From assembly GCF_014621695.1 (NCBI RefSeq), contig NZ_CP061281.1, positions 2,666,001-2,730,000 of the forward strand: a stretch of DNA of 64,000 nucleotides, written 5' to 3'. Positions 50,266 through 58,581 of this stretch are shown piece by piece. The position numbers and the translations under genes were made by a program. This DNA is from Streptomyces xanthii (GTDB lineage: Bacteria; Actinomycetota; Actinomycetes; Streptomycetales; Streptomycetaceae). The notes under the pieces are model-generated. The model was not told the DNA's origin. It saw only the letters and a list, made by a program, of their open reading frames with translations, and searched no databases. The stretch's first letter is position 1, and each line of letters starts with the position of its first letter.

Positions 50266-51891
50266 CTACTTGTGGACCTGGACGCCGTCCAGGATCGGGT
50301 CGCCGTCCTGCGCGTACTTGACGCCGGAGACCCGCTCCGAGTAGCCCGCGTTGACCTTGTAGTACCAGAGCGGGATGGTCGGCATGTAGTTGACCAGCTG
50401 CTTCTCGACGTCCTGGTACTTCTTCTCCGACTCCTCCAGCGTCTTGGCGCTGTCGGCGTCGGCGATCATCTCGTCGACCTTCTTGTTGGAGAAGCCACCC
50501 TGGTTACCGTCCGACTTGGTGCCGAACAGGTCGCGGATGAAGTTGGCGTTGAAGGGGTAGTCGAGCACCCAGCCGGAGCGGTACATCGACTTGACTTCCT
50601 TGGCGTCACGCGCGTTGGTGTCCGCCTGGAAGTCGGCCTTCGAGTCGCCCACGCAGGTCACGTTGACGGCCTTCTTGATGGAGCCGCAGACGGCGTCCAC
50701 CCACTCCTTGTGACCACCGTCCGCGTTGAACTGGATGGAGATCTTGTTGCCCGGGACGCCGCCGCCCTCTTCGATGAGCTTCTTGGCCTTGGCCGGGTCG
50801 TACTTGGTGATGTCGCCCGCGGCGTTCGGCTGGTAGCCGAGGACGCCCTTGGCGACCCAGCCCGTGGCCGGCTCACGCGTGCCCTGGAGCACGGTCTTCG
50901 TGATGGTGTCACGGTCGATCGCCATGGACAGACCCTGGATGACCTTGGGGTCGATGTCCTTCCACTGCTTCGTGTAGTACGCCACGGCAATGGTCTGGAT
51001 GGCGGAGTAGGGCTGGTCGACCGCGCGGTCACCCAGGTCCTGCTTGTAGACCGGCAGGTCCTTCGGGGCGAGCTGACGCAGGACGTCGACGTTGCCCGAC
51101 TTCAGGTCCTCGTAGGCGGTCTCCAGGTTGGTGTAGTTCTTGAACGTCACACCACCGTTCTTCGCCTTGTTGGGGCCCTGGTACCCGTCGAAGCGGGTGA
51201 CCTTGATCTCCTTCTTGTGCTGCCAGGAGACGAACTTGTACGGGCCGTTGCCGACCGGCTTCTGACCGGCGGCCGTCGGGTCCTTGAAGAAGGACTCCGG
51301 CAGCGGCGAGAAGACCTCGTAGCCCAGCTTGTACACGAAGTACGGGATCGGCTTCGAGAGCTCGATGGTGAAGGTGTTCTCGTCGACGACCTTCAGACCG
51401 GACATCTTGTCGGTCTTCGCCTTGCCCTTGGCCGGCGCGACGTCGTCGTAGCCCTTGATGTCCGAGAACCAGAAGCTGTTGGTCTGCTTGTTCGCCGGGT
51501 TGGCGGCCCAGTTCCAGGCCTTGACGTACGACTCGGCGGTGACCGGGGTGTTGTCGTGGAACTTCCAGCCCGGCTTCAGCTTGACCGTGAAGGTCTTGTT
51601 GTCCGTGGTGTCGACCGACTGGGCGTTCACCATGGTGATGTTGCCCTTGGCGTCGTAGTCCACGAGCTGCGAGAACAGCGTGGACAGCACGATGCTGCCG
51701 TTGGACTCCATGGTGTTGGCGGGCTGCAGGGGGTTCTGCGGCTCACCCACCTCGACGGAGAACGTGCCGTTCGGGTCGACGGCGGCCTTGTCGTCCTTGC
51801 CGCTGTCGCTGTTGCCGCCTCCGCACGCGGTCGCGGCCAGAGCGATGATCGCCGCGCCCGCCACCCACTTGGCGCTCTTGGCACCACGCAT
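50266..51891 (-). CDS. oligopeptide-binding lipoprotein, operon 1 (BldKB candidate)
   Basis: Family-5 solute-binding lipoprotein of 541 residues. Signal peptide AKWVAGAAIIALAAT with lipobox ATAC, then DSGKDDKAAV tether and the binding fold: EVGEPQNPLQPANTMESNGS, PGWKFHDNTPVTAESYVKAW, QKPVGNGPYKFVSWQHKKEI and DAVCGSIKKAVNVTCVGDSK. ATG 51891 follows AGGAGG; the upstream ATG 51906 contains that SD. Adjacent to typA, the same place as bldK (SCO5112-5116) next to SCO5111 in S. coelicolor (from memory), which imports a signal needed for aerial growth. Whether this or operon 2 is the true bldK cannot be settled here. Confidence 0.88.
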   Translation of the reverse strand: MRGAKSAKWVAGAAIIALAATACGGGNSDSGKDDKAAVDPNGTFSVEVGEPQNPLQPANTMESNGSIVLSTLFSQLVDYDAKGNITMVNAQSVDTTDNKTFTVKLKPGWKFHDNTPVTAESYVKAWNWAANPANKQTNSFWFSDIKGYDDVAPAKGKAKTDKMSGLKVVDENTFTIELSKPIPYFVYKLGYEVFSPLPESFFKDPTAAGQKPVGNGPYKFVSWQHKKEIKVTRFDGYQGPNKAKNGGVTFKNYTNLETAYEDLKSGNVDVLRQLAPKDLPVYKQDLGDRAVDQPYSAIQTIAVAYYTKQWKDIDPKVIQGLSMAIDRDTITKTVLQGTREPATGWVAKGVLGYQPNAAGDITKYDPAKAKKLIEEGGGVPGNKISIQFNADGGHKEWVDAVCGSIKKAVNVTCVGDSKADFQADTNARDAKEVKSMYRSGWVLDYPFNANFIRDLFGTKSDGNQGGFSNKKVDEMIADADSAKTLEESEKKYQDVEKQLVNYMPTIPLWYYKVNAGYSERVSGVKYAQDGDPILDGVQVHK

Positions 51892-52481
51892 GGGGTTCCT
51901 CCTCATGAGTCCACTTGTTCACTGCGAGAGAGGGCGCATCCACCCCGGTTCGGCACCCCTGCCGCCCCGGCGCTTCAAAGCGCCCCAGTGTGCTCGTGAG
52001 TCGGCGCTCCCCACTGCGCGTGACCCATTGACCCGAGCTCTACGGCGTCAACTATTAGCCATGGAGTGTCGGTCACCAACACCCATTTGGTCTCGGTTCG
52101 ATCACACCTGCTGCGTACTTCTCCCAAAATCCGGACAAACCGATCCGCACTAGAGGGTCACGAAACGGACGCGTTACATATCTATCGGTCAGCAGTGTCC
52201 GGATACCGAACAGAACGAGAGAGAAAACGAGTTGCGCGGTCGCACCGCGGCGCTCACCCTTGGTATGAGGTGCGCCTCCAGCCGGGAACCCGGCGGCGAG
52301 CGCGCCGCGGGACCAGAGGGTCTACGCGCGACACGCTCTCGCAGCGTAGCGGCCCCCGACTCCCGAGTACACCGGCCGGTACCCCAAGGGGCGGCAAACC
52401 CGCTCACGGCCGCCCACGGACGCGCGAAGGGCCCGGCACCCCACGGGGTGCCGGGCCCTTCGGCCGTCAACTGACCTGGCG
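51892..52481. promoter_or_regulatory. 590-bp gene-free region before peptide operon 1
   Basis: Large AT-enriched region between typA (ends 52482) and the binding-protein gene. It should contain the operon promoter; TTGACG on the minus strand (52046-52051) with TGGGTC 18 nt further is a candidate, and several further AT-rich patches lie at 52080-52230. The typA terminator lies at its right end. No CDS is convincing; a small RNA cannot be excluded. Confidence 0.4.
52425..52462 (-). terminator. 18-bp hairpin terminator of typA
   Basis: CGAAGGGCCCGGCACCCC (52425-52442) and GGGGTGCCGGGCCCTTCG (52445-52462) are fully complementary; with the 2-nt gap the innermost pairs open as loop. It begins 20 bp downstream of the typA stop. 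Confidence 0.88.
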
Positions 52482-54389
52482 TCAGCTGTGCTTGGCGCGC
52501 GAGGCCGTGCGGCCGCGCTCCTTCTGGTCCAGGACGACCTTGCGGATGCGGACGGCCTCCGGGGTCACCTCGACGCACTCGTCGTCGCGGCAGAACTCCA
52601 GGGACTGCTCGAGCGACAGCTTGCGCGGCGGGACGATCGCCTCGAAGGAGTCGGCGGAGGAGGAGCGCATGTTGGTGAGCTTCTTCTCCTTGGTGATGTT
52701 CACGTCCATGTCGTCGGAGCGCGAGTTCTCGCCGACGATCATGCCCTCGTACACCTCGGTGCCGGGGTCGGTGAACAGCACGCCGCGCTCCTGGAGGTTC
52801 GTCATCGCGAACGCGGTGACGGCACCGGCGCGGTCGGCGACCAGCGAACCGTTGTTACGGGTCTGCAGGGTGCCGAACCACGGCTCGTGGCCCTCGTGGA
52901 TGGAGTGCGCGATACCCGTACCGCGGGTGTTCGTCAGGAACTCGGTGCGGAAGCCGATGAGGCCACGCGACGGGACGACGAACTCCATGCGGACCCAGCC
53001 GGAGCCGTGGTTCGACATGTTGTCCATGCGGCCCTTGCGGACGCCCATGAGCTGCGTGACCGCACCCATGTGCTCCTCGGGGACGTCGACGGTCAGGCGC
53101 TCGACCGGCTCGTGCGTCTTGCCGTCGACCTCGCGGGTGACGACCTGCGGCTTGCCGATGGTCAGCTCGAAGCCCTCGCGGCGCATCTGCTCGACCAGGA
53201 TGGCGAGCGCGAGCTCACCGCGGCCCTGGACCTCCCAGGCGTCGGGACGCTCGGTGTCGAGGACACGCAGCGACACGTTACCGATCAGCTCGCGGTCGAG
53301 ACGGTCCTTGACCTGGCGCGCGGTGACCTTGCGGTCCTTGACCGCGGACTTGGCCTGGGCGCCCTTGCCGGTGCCGCCACGGCCGACCAGCGGCGAGGTG
53401 TTCGTACCGATGACCATGGAGATGGCGGGCTCGTCCACCGTGATGAGCGGCAGCGCGACCGGGTTCTCCGGGTCGGCGAGGGTCTCACCGATCATGATGT
53501 CGGGGATACCGGCGACGGCGCAGATGTCACCGGGGCCGGCGACCTCGGCGGGCTTGCGGGTGAGCGCCTCGGTCATCATCAGCTCGGTGATGCGGACGTT
53601 CGAGACCGAACCGTCGCGCTTCATCCAGGCCACGGTCTGGCCCTTGCGCAGCTCGCCCTGCTCGACACGGAGCAGCGCGATGCGGCCCAGGAAGTTGTCG
53701 GCGTCGAGGTTGGTGACGTGGGCCTGGAGCGGGGCGGCCTCGTCGTACTCGGGAGCCGGGACGTGCTCGAGGATCGTCGAGAAGAACGGCTCCAGGTTGG
53801 TGGAGTCCGCCGGGACCGTGCCGTTCTCCGGCTTGGTCAGCGACGCGATGCCGTCACGGCCGCACGCGTAGACGATCGGGAACTCGATCTGGTCCTCGTC
53901 GGCGTCCAGGTCGAGGAAGAGGTCGTACGTCTCGTTGACGACCTCGTCGATCCGGGAGTCCGGACGGTCCGTCTTGTTGATGCACAGGATGACGGGCAGC
54001 CGCTGCTGCAGCGCCTTGCGCAGCACGAAGCGGGTCTGCGGGAGGGGACCCTCGGAGGCGTCCACGAGCAGGACCACCGCGTCGACCATCGACAGACCGC
54101 GCTCGACCTCGCCACCGAAGTCGGCGTGGCCCGGGGTGTCGATGATGTTGATCGTGATGACGTCGCCGCCATCCTTCGGGTGGTACTTGACCGCCGTGTT
54201 CTTGGCGAGGATCGTGATGCCCTTCTCACGCTCCAGGTCGTTCGAGTCCATCATGCGGTCGTCGAGGGACTCTGCGGCGTGCGCGGCGAACGAGCCGGCC
54301 TGCTTGAGCATGGCGTCGACGATGGTCGTCTTGCCGTGGTCGACGTGGGCGACGATGGCGACGTTACGGATGTCGTGGCGCGTGGCCAT
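52482..54389 (-). CDS. typA: translational GTPase TypA/BipA
   Basis: Ribosome-binding GTPase of 635 residues. G1 is AHVDHGKTT, G3 DTPGHADFGG, G4 NKTDRPDS; EF-Tu-like domain 2, EF-G-like domains III and V, and the BipA-specific C-terminal domain (with KKLTNMRSSSADSFE and PRKLSLEQSLEF) follow. It aids ribosome biogenesis and stress or cold adaptation. ATG 54389. Single-gene unit with its own strong terminator. Confidence 0.95.
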   Translation of the reverse strand: MATRHDIRNVAIVAHVDHGKTTIVDAMLKQAGSFAAHAAESLDDRMMDSNDLEREKGITILAKNTAVKYHPKDGGDVITINIIDTPGHADFGGEVERGLSMVDAVVLLVDASEGPLPQTRFVLRKALQQRLPVILCINKTDRPDSRIDEVVNETYDLFLDLDADEDQIEFPIVYACGRDGIASLTKPENGTVPADSTNLEPFFSTILEHVPAPEYDEAAPLQAHVTNLDADNFLGRIALLRVEQGELRKGQTVAWMKRDGSVSNVRITELMMTEALTRKPAEVAGPGDICAVAGIPDIMIGETLADPENPVALPLITVDEPAISMVIGTNTSPLVGRGGTGKGAQAKSAVKDRKVTARQVKDRLDRELIGNVSLRVLDTERPDAWEVQGRGELALAILVEQMRREGFELTIGKPQVVTREVDGKTHEPVERLTVDVPEEHMGAVTQLMGVRKGRMDNMSNHGSGWVRMEFVVPSRGLIGFRTEFLTNTRGTGIAHSIHEGHEPWFGTLQTRNNGSLVADRAGAVTAFAMTNLQERGVLFTDPGTEVYEGMIVGENSRSDDMDVNITKEKKLTNMRSSSADSFEAIVPPRKLSLEQSLEFCRDDECVEVTPEAVRIRKVVLDQKERGRTASRAKHS

Positions 54390-54594
54390 ATTGCGGCGTA
54401 CTCCCGGAGTGAGTGGACGGCTGCGCGTACATCAGTGATACGCGCGCCCTGCCGGGCTGGACACGCCACGGCCTCACCCCATGGTACGGGGCTTGACGGG
54501 TTGAGGCTCTTCGGGGCTCTTCGCGCAGGTGGGGACGCAGATGGGGGTGAGCCCCGAGGTGGGGGGAATCCGCAGGTCAATGGGTGTGAACAAG

Positions 54595-54623
54595 CTTGCC
54601 CGCCGGGTGGTCCGGCGGGCAAG
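54595..54623 (-). terminator. terminator of the 783-residue binding lipoprotein gene
   Basis: CTTGCCCGCCGG (54595-54606) pairs with CCGGCGGGCAAG (54612-54623), 33 bp downstream of the stop at 54656 on the minus strand. Confidence 0.8.
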
Positions 54624-54655
54624 AGACTTGAGCTGGATCTGATCTGAGAATCTGT

Positions 54656-57007
54656 TCAGCGGTCCTTCGGGTCCGGCGCGACGCGCTGCACACCGGGCTT
54701 GAGGTAGCCGATGTTCTCGTAGTCCGGCTCCTGGAAGCCGAAGGCGCCGGCGTTCACCAGGTCCTTGCGGGCCGCCACCAGCTCGGGGCGCTGGTAGAGG
54801 GGAATCGATCCTGCGGCGGCCCAGATCCGGGCGTCCGCCTGCTTGACCAGCGAGCGCTCCTCGTCCTGGTCGAGCTCGCCGATGGCCTGGTCGAAGAGCT
54901 GGTCGATGTGGTCGGTGCCGACCCGGGTGTAGTTCTGCTCGACGGTCAGCGAGCCGTCGGCGGCCGGGACGGGCTTGGCGTAGATCGGGCGGGCGTCGGT
55001 GGCCGGGTAGGCCGAGGCGGGCCACGAGTACAGGGCGAGGTCGTACTGGCCGGACGCGATGTGGTCCTTGAAGTAGCTCTCGTCGGCGACCTTCGTGATG
55101 TCGGTGCGCACGCCGATCTTCTCCAGCATCTGCGTGATCCGGTCGGCGACCGTGCGCAGCTGCTCCGAACCGGCGCCCGCGGGGACCACGAAGCGCAGGG
55201 TCAGCGGCTTGCCGTCCTTGGCGAGCGGGCCGGCGGCGGCACGGGCGGGGGCGGCCGTGCCCTTGGGGGCGTAGGCGCCGGGGGCGCCGCCCTGCTGGGC
55301 GTCGTACCGCTTGGCGTCGTTCTTCATCCCGTCGGAGTGCTTGTTCTTCTCCTGGTCGGCGACGCGGACCTTCACCGCGTCGGCCTGGTGGAGGAGGGCG
55401 GCGTACTGGGCGGAGGTGTCGGCGGCGGCGCCCAGCAGCGGGGTGGAGGCCGCGGTGTCGCCGGGCTTCCCGTCGTCGCCGGACTTCTGGTCGTCCTCCC
55501 CGACGATGTACGTGCCGTCGTCGGCGTCCTCCGACTCCTTGCTCCCCTTGCTCTCCTTGCTCGCCTTCTTGTCGTCCTTGGAGTCCTTGGACGAGTCGTC
55601 GGCGTTGCCGCCGGCCGTCTTCGGGTGGTCCTTCTTCTCCTCGTCGACGGCGCCGCCGGGCACCCAGCCCGCCTCGGCGAGCAGCGCCCGCGCCTCGGCC
55701 GTGTCCTGCTTGCCCAGCGCGTCGCTGTTGTCGGCGTAGGCGTCCTGGCCGGCGAGGGCCAGATGGTTGTCGACCGTGCTGACCGGCAGGCCGAGCGGCT
55801 TGAGGACGGACTCGGCGAGCTTGGTGCGGTCGATGGCGCGGGCCACGGCCCGCCGGACCCGCTCGTCGGCGAGCGGCCCGGAGGAACCGTTGAGCGCCAG
55901 CTGCGTGTACGCGGGCTCCAGGGACTTGCGGAGCCGGAAGCCGTGCAGCTCCGCCTGCTCGGCCGTGTACTTCTTGATCGCCTTGCGGGTCTTCGCGCGG
56001 GCCGTGGTCTCCTCCTCGGCCGCCTCCTCGTCGTCCGCGCCGTGCGCGATCGCCCAGGAGCGGGTCGCCTGCGCCGGGGTCAGCGCGGCGCCGGGGCCGT
56101 GGGCGAGGGGGCCCGAGGAGCCCTGGTCGCGGGCCGCGTACGCGATGCGGTCGGCGCCGCCCGGGTCGACGTCGGCCAGGTCGAGCTTTCCGGCGGCCAG
56201 CGCGGCGGGGCGCTCCGCGCGGGGCACCGCCGCGAGGACCAGCTTGTCGAGCTTGGGCTGGCTGCCCCACCAGCGCGGATTGCGCTTGAGGGTGATCTTC
56301 TTGGCGTCGCGGTCGATCTCGTCGAGGGCGAACGGGCCCGCCGTGACCTTGAGCTTGCGCCGGGCGCCCTCGTTGAAGCTGTCCGGCGTCCCCATGACGT
56401 CCTTGGGGTACAGCGGCGAGAACAGGGCGCGCCAGTCGGCGTACGGCTTGGCGAAGGTGACCCGCACCTCGAGGTCGTTCGCGCCGCGCTCGATCTTCTC
56501 GATGCGGTCGTAGCCGGCGTTGTGGGCCGTCCAGTACGCGGAGTCCTTGCCGGACAGGGCGCGCCACTGGGCGGCGAAGTCGGCGGCGCCGATCTCGCGG
56601 CCGTCGCTCCAGACGGCCTGCTGGTTCAGCTTGTACAGCACGACCTGCTTCGGCTCGGTCTTGATGACCTCCGCCTTCTCCAGGTAGTCGGCGTCGCGGG
56701 CGGGGCGGCCCTGGGCGTCGATGCGGAACATCGACGGCAGCAGGGCGCCGGTGAGGCGGGCGGTGCTCGCGTCGGCGTCCGCCTGGAAGGTGTTCAGGGT
56801 CTGCGGCAGGGCGTCGATGGCCCAGCGCAGGGTACCGCCGTCCTTGATCTGCTCGCGGGCGGCCGGGGCGATGTCCTGCCCGGCGGCGGGCTTGCCCGCC
56901 TCGTCGTCGGAGCCGCACCCCGCGAGGGCGGTCACGGCGAGGGCACCGCTCACGAGGAACGCGGCCGATCGGGCGGCTGCGCCTGGGCGCCTTGGGGCGG
57001 GTCGCAT
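54656..57007 (-). CDS. family-5 substrate-binding lipoprotein with large insertion
   Basis: Very long DppA/OppA-family lipoprotein (783 aa; usual 520-560). Signal peptide ARSAAFLVSGALAVTALAGC with lipobox LAGC, then GGTLRWAIDALPQTLNTF and the peptide-binding fold (AVWSDGREIGAADFAAQWRA; GPFALDEIDRD; RRAVARAIDRTKLAESVL). About residues 450-600 are an inserted low-complexity stretch rich in Lys, Asp, Ser and Glu (DDSSKDSKDDKKASKESKG), followed by Ala/Gly/Pro-rich sequence, before the fold resumes at LTLRFVVPAG. No transporter subunits adjoin. Start is ATG 57007 (GTG 57010 alternative) after GGAGGT. It may share the permeases downstream or act as a sensor; unproven. Confidence 0.88.
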   Translation of the reverse strand: MRPAPRRPGAAARSAAFLVSGALAVTALAGCGSDDEAGKPAAGQDIAPAAREQIKDGGTLRWAIDALPQTLNTFQADADASTARLTGALLPSMFRIDAQGRPARDADYLEKAEVIKTEPKQVVLYKLNQQAVWSDGREIGAADFAAQWRALSGKDSAYWTAHNAGYDRIEKIERGANDLEVRVTFAKPYADWRALFSPLYPKDVMGTPDSFNEGARRKLKVTAGPFALDEIDRDAKKITLKRNPRWWGSQPKLDKLVLAAVPRAERPAALAAGKLDLADVDPGGADRIAYAARDQGSSGPLAHGPGAALTPAQATRSWAIAHGADDEEAAEEETTARAKTRKAIKKYTAEQAELHGFRLRKSLEPAYTQLALNGSSGPLADERVRRAVARAIDRTKLAESVLKPLGLPVSTVDNHLALAGQDAYADNSDALGKQDTAEARALLAEAGWVPGGAVDEEKKDHPKTAGGNADDSSKDSKDDKKASKESKGSKESEDADDGTYIVGEDDQKSGDDGKPGDTAASTPLLGAAADTSAQYAALLHQADAVKVRVADQEKNKHSDGMKNDAKRYDAQQGGAPGAYAPKGTAAPARAAAGPLAKDGKPLTLRFVVPAGAGSEQLRTVADRITQMLEKIGVRTDITKVADESYFKDHIASGQYDLALYSWPASAYPATDARPIYAKPVPAADGSLTVEQNYTRVGTDHIDQLFDQAIGELDQDEERSLVKQADARIWAAAGSIPLYQRPELVAARKDLVNAGAFGFQEPDYENIGYLKPGVQRVAPDPKDR

Positions 57008-57435
57008 CACGGGTACCTCCGGGGACGGCCGGTTTGATCACGTTTGGCGGAGTATGGAGCTGATCACATCTATCGCCACAGGGAACCGGGGCGAGCGCTT
57101 GGCCGGTCGGCGACACGGCGGCCCCCGTCCCGTTTCCCACTCGTGCGGCCCAATTGGCGAGTCTTCGGCTCTCCGTCCGGTGGGGGCTGGTCGCGCAGTT
57201 CCCCGCGCCCCTGAAATGCAGACGCTTCGCGTCGCATTTCCCCGATGGGCGAGCGCCCGAGGGAGATGGCGCACGAAGTGCGCATCTCCAGGGGCGCGGG
57301 GAACTGCGCGAGAAGCCCCACCGGCCCGCAGCCGCCCGCGAAACCGAACCGCCCCCTTCCCAAAGCGCAATGTGACGCGCGACACTCGCACCCGCACACG
57401 CATCTCCGCCGCAACCCGCGGAAGCGAGGCACACC
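57008..57435. promoter_or_regulatory. 428-bp divergent intergenic region
   Basis: Separates the binding lipoprotein gene and the sdh operon. It contains promoters for both (exact boxes not assigned; AT-richer near 57030-57070) and in the middle the large palindromic repeat copy D. GCGAGG precedes ATG 57436. No CDS is plausible. Confidence 0.5.
57177..57324. repeat. cloverleaf-like palindromic repeat, copy D (complete)
   Basis: A 148-bp element. The left arm CCGGTGGGGGCT..GCGCAGTTCCCCGCGCCCCTG (57177-57213) pairs with the right arm CAGGGGCGCGGGGAACTGCGCG..GCCCCACCGG (57289-57324) through more than 30 base pairs with a small internal loop. Three arms lie inside: AAATGC..GACG-CTTC-GCGTC..GCATTT (57214-57239), GGGCG-AG-CGCCC (57247-57258) and GGAGATGGCGCAC-GAA-GTGCGCATCTCC (57262-57289). 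It is unlike tRNA. Other copies lie at 18.26, 39.27 and 45.83 kb. Confidence 0.8.
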
Positions 57436-57726
57436 ATGTCCCTGACCGACGACCTGACGGTCGTTCAGCGCTGCGTGGACGAACTGACCCGAGCCGTCAA
57501 CCAGCTCCCGCCGGAGGCGACCGGCCCCGATCTGCGCAGGGTCCGCGCCGACACCGAGCACCTGCGCGAGAGCGTGGCCCTGCTGCGCGCCGCCTCCGCG
57601 CAGCACGCCCCCGCTCCGGCCGCCAAGAAGAACGTCGTACCGATCCCCGACACCCCGTACGACAACTCCCTGTGGACCGACTCCGACGACGAAGGGCTCG
57701 GCGCACGGGACCGGCACGCTCCCTGA
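57436..57726 (+). CDS. small hypothetical protein of the sdh operon
   Basis: A 96-residue soluble protein. An N-terminal helical region (DDLTVVQRCVDELTRAVNQL, then LRRVRADTEHLRESVALLRA) is probably a short coiled coil; the tail contains Ala/Pro-rich linker and VVPIPDTPYDNSLWTDSDDE, an acidic end with a conserved-looking PYDNSLW motif. It precedes the membrane anchor of the Sdh complex by 25 bp, so it may be an assembly or accessory factor. I recognise no named family. Confidence 0.75.
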   Translation: MSLTDDLTVVQRCVDELTRAVNQLPPEATGPDLRRVRADTEHLRESVALLRAASAQHAPAPAAKKNVVPIPDTPYDNSLWTDSDDEGLGARDRHAP

Positions 57727-57751
57727 CCCCACCCCACCTGCGGAGGCTTCC

Positions 57752-58564
57752 TTGGCCACCGGCACAGACAGCGGCACCGGCGTCCGGAGCCGGACCCGGG
57801 CCGCGATCACCGCCCGACATCTGCGCACGGACCGCTGGTGGCTGGCCCCCGCCGCCACCGCGGGCGGACTCCTCGCGTTCGTCGTCTACTCGACGTGGCG
57901 GGCCTTCGCGAACGCCGACTACTACGCGGCCCCGTACGTGTCGCCGTTCTACTCGCCGTGTCTCGCGGACAACTGCGCCCCGATGCGGCACGGCCCCAAC
58001 TGGGAGCTGTTCGGCGGCTGGTGGGGCCTGTCCCCCGCCCTGCTGATCCTGATCTTCCCGCTGGGCTTCCGGCTGACCTGCTACTACTACCGCAAGGCGT
58101 ACTACCGCGGTTTCTGGGCGTCGCCGCCCGCCTGCGCGGTCGCCGAGCCGCACAAGAAGTACAGCGGCGAGACCCGCTTCCCGCTGATCCTGCAGAACAT
58201 CCACCGCTACTTCTTCTACGCGGCCGTCCTCGTCGCCTGCATCCTCACCTACGACACCGTGCTGTCCTTCCGCGACGAGCACTACGCGTGGGGCCACATG
58301 GGCCTCGGCACCCTCGTGTTCCTGCTGAACATCACGCTGATCTGGGCGTACACGCTGTCCTGCCACTCCTGCCGGCACATCGTCGGCGGCCGCCTCAGGC
58401 ACTTCTCCAAACACCCGGTGCGCTACCGCCTGTGGGGCTGGGTCGGGAAGCTGAACGCCCGTCACATGCTGCTCGCCTGGGCCTCGCTGGTGAGCGTCGC
58501 GCTCGCCGACTTCTACGTGTACCTGGTCGCGTCCGGCGCCTTCGACGATCCGCGCTTCTTCTGA
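57752..58564 (+). CDS. succinate dehydrogenase membrane anchor (Rv0249c type)
   Basis: Integral membrane subunit of 270 residues, with about five helices (WLAPAATAGGLLAFVVYSTW; LLILIFPLGFRLTCYYYRK; FFYAAVLVACILTYDTVLSF; GTLVFLLNITLIWAYTL; MLLAWASLVSVALADFYVYL). It corresponds to the anchor of mycobacterial Sdh1 (Rv0249c), not to standard SdhC/SdhD. Cys and His residues are notable: SPCLADNCAPMRHG in a periplasmic-like loop and SCHSCRHIVGG after a helix. TTG 57752 follows GCGGAGG. It hands electrons from the FeS subunit to menaquinone. Confidence 0.85.
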   Translation: MATGTDSGTGVRSRTRAAITARHLRTDRWWLAPAATAGGLLAFVVYSTWRAFANADYYAAPYVSPFYSPCLADNCAPMRHGPNWELFGGWWGLSPALLILIFPLGFRLTCYYYRKAYYRGFWASPPACAVAEPHKKYSGETRFPLILQNIHRYFFYAAVLVACILTYDTVLSFRDEHYAWGHMGLGTLVFLLNITLIWAYTLSCHSCRHIVGGRLRHFSKHPVRYRLWGWVGKLNARHMLLAWASLVSVALADFYVYLVASGAFDDPRFF

Positions 58565-58581
58565 TGGTGAGGTCTGGCTGA

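Noticed and set aside
57177..57324. tRNA or tmRNA gene suggested by the cloverleaf shape
   Set aside because: The outer stem is about 30 bp, there is no T-arm sequence GTTCRA, no anticodon-type 7-nt loop and no CCA; the same core recurs as a dispersed repeat.
54474..57437. Long minus-strand reading frame of 987 codons
   Set aside because: It is a frame shadow of the binding lipoprotein gene with an Arg/Pro/Ala-rich product; third-position GC supports the 54656-57007 frame.
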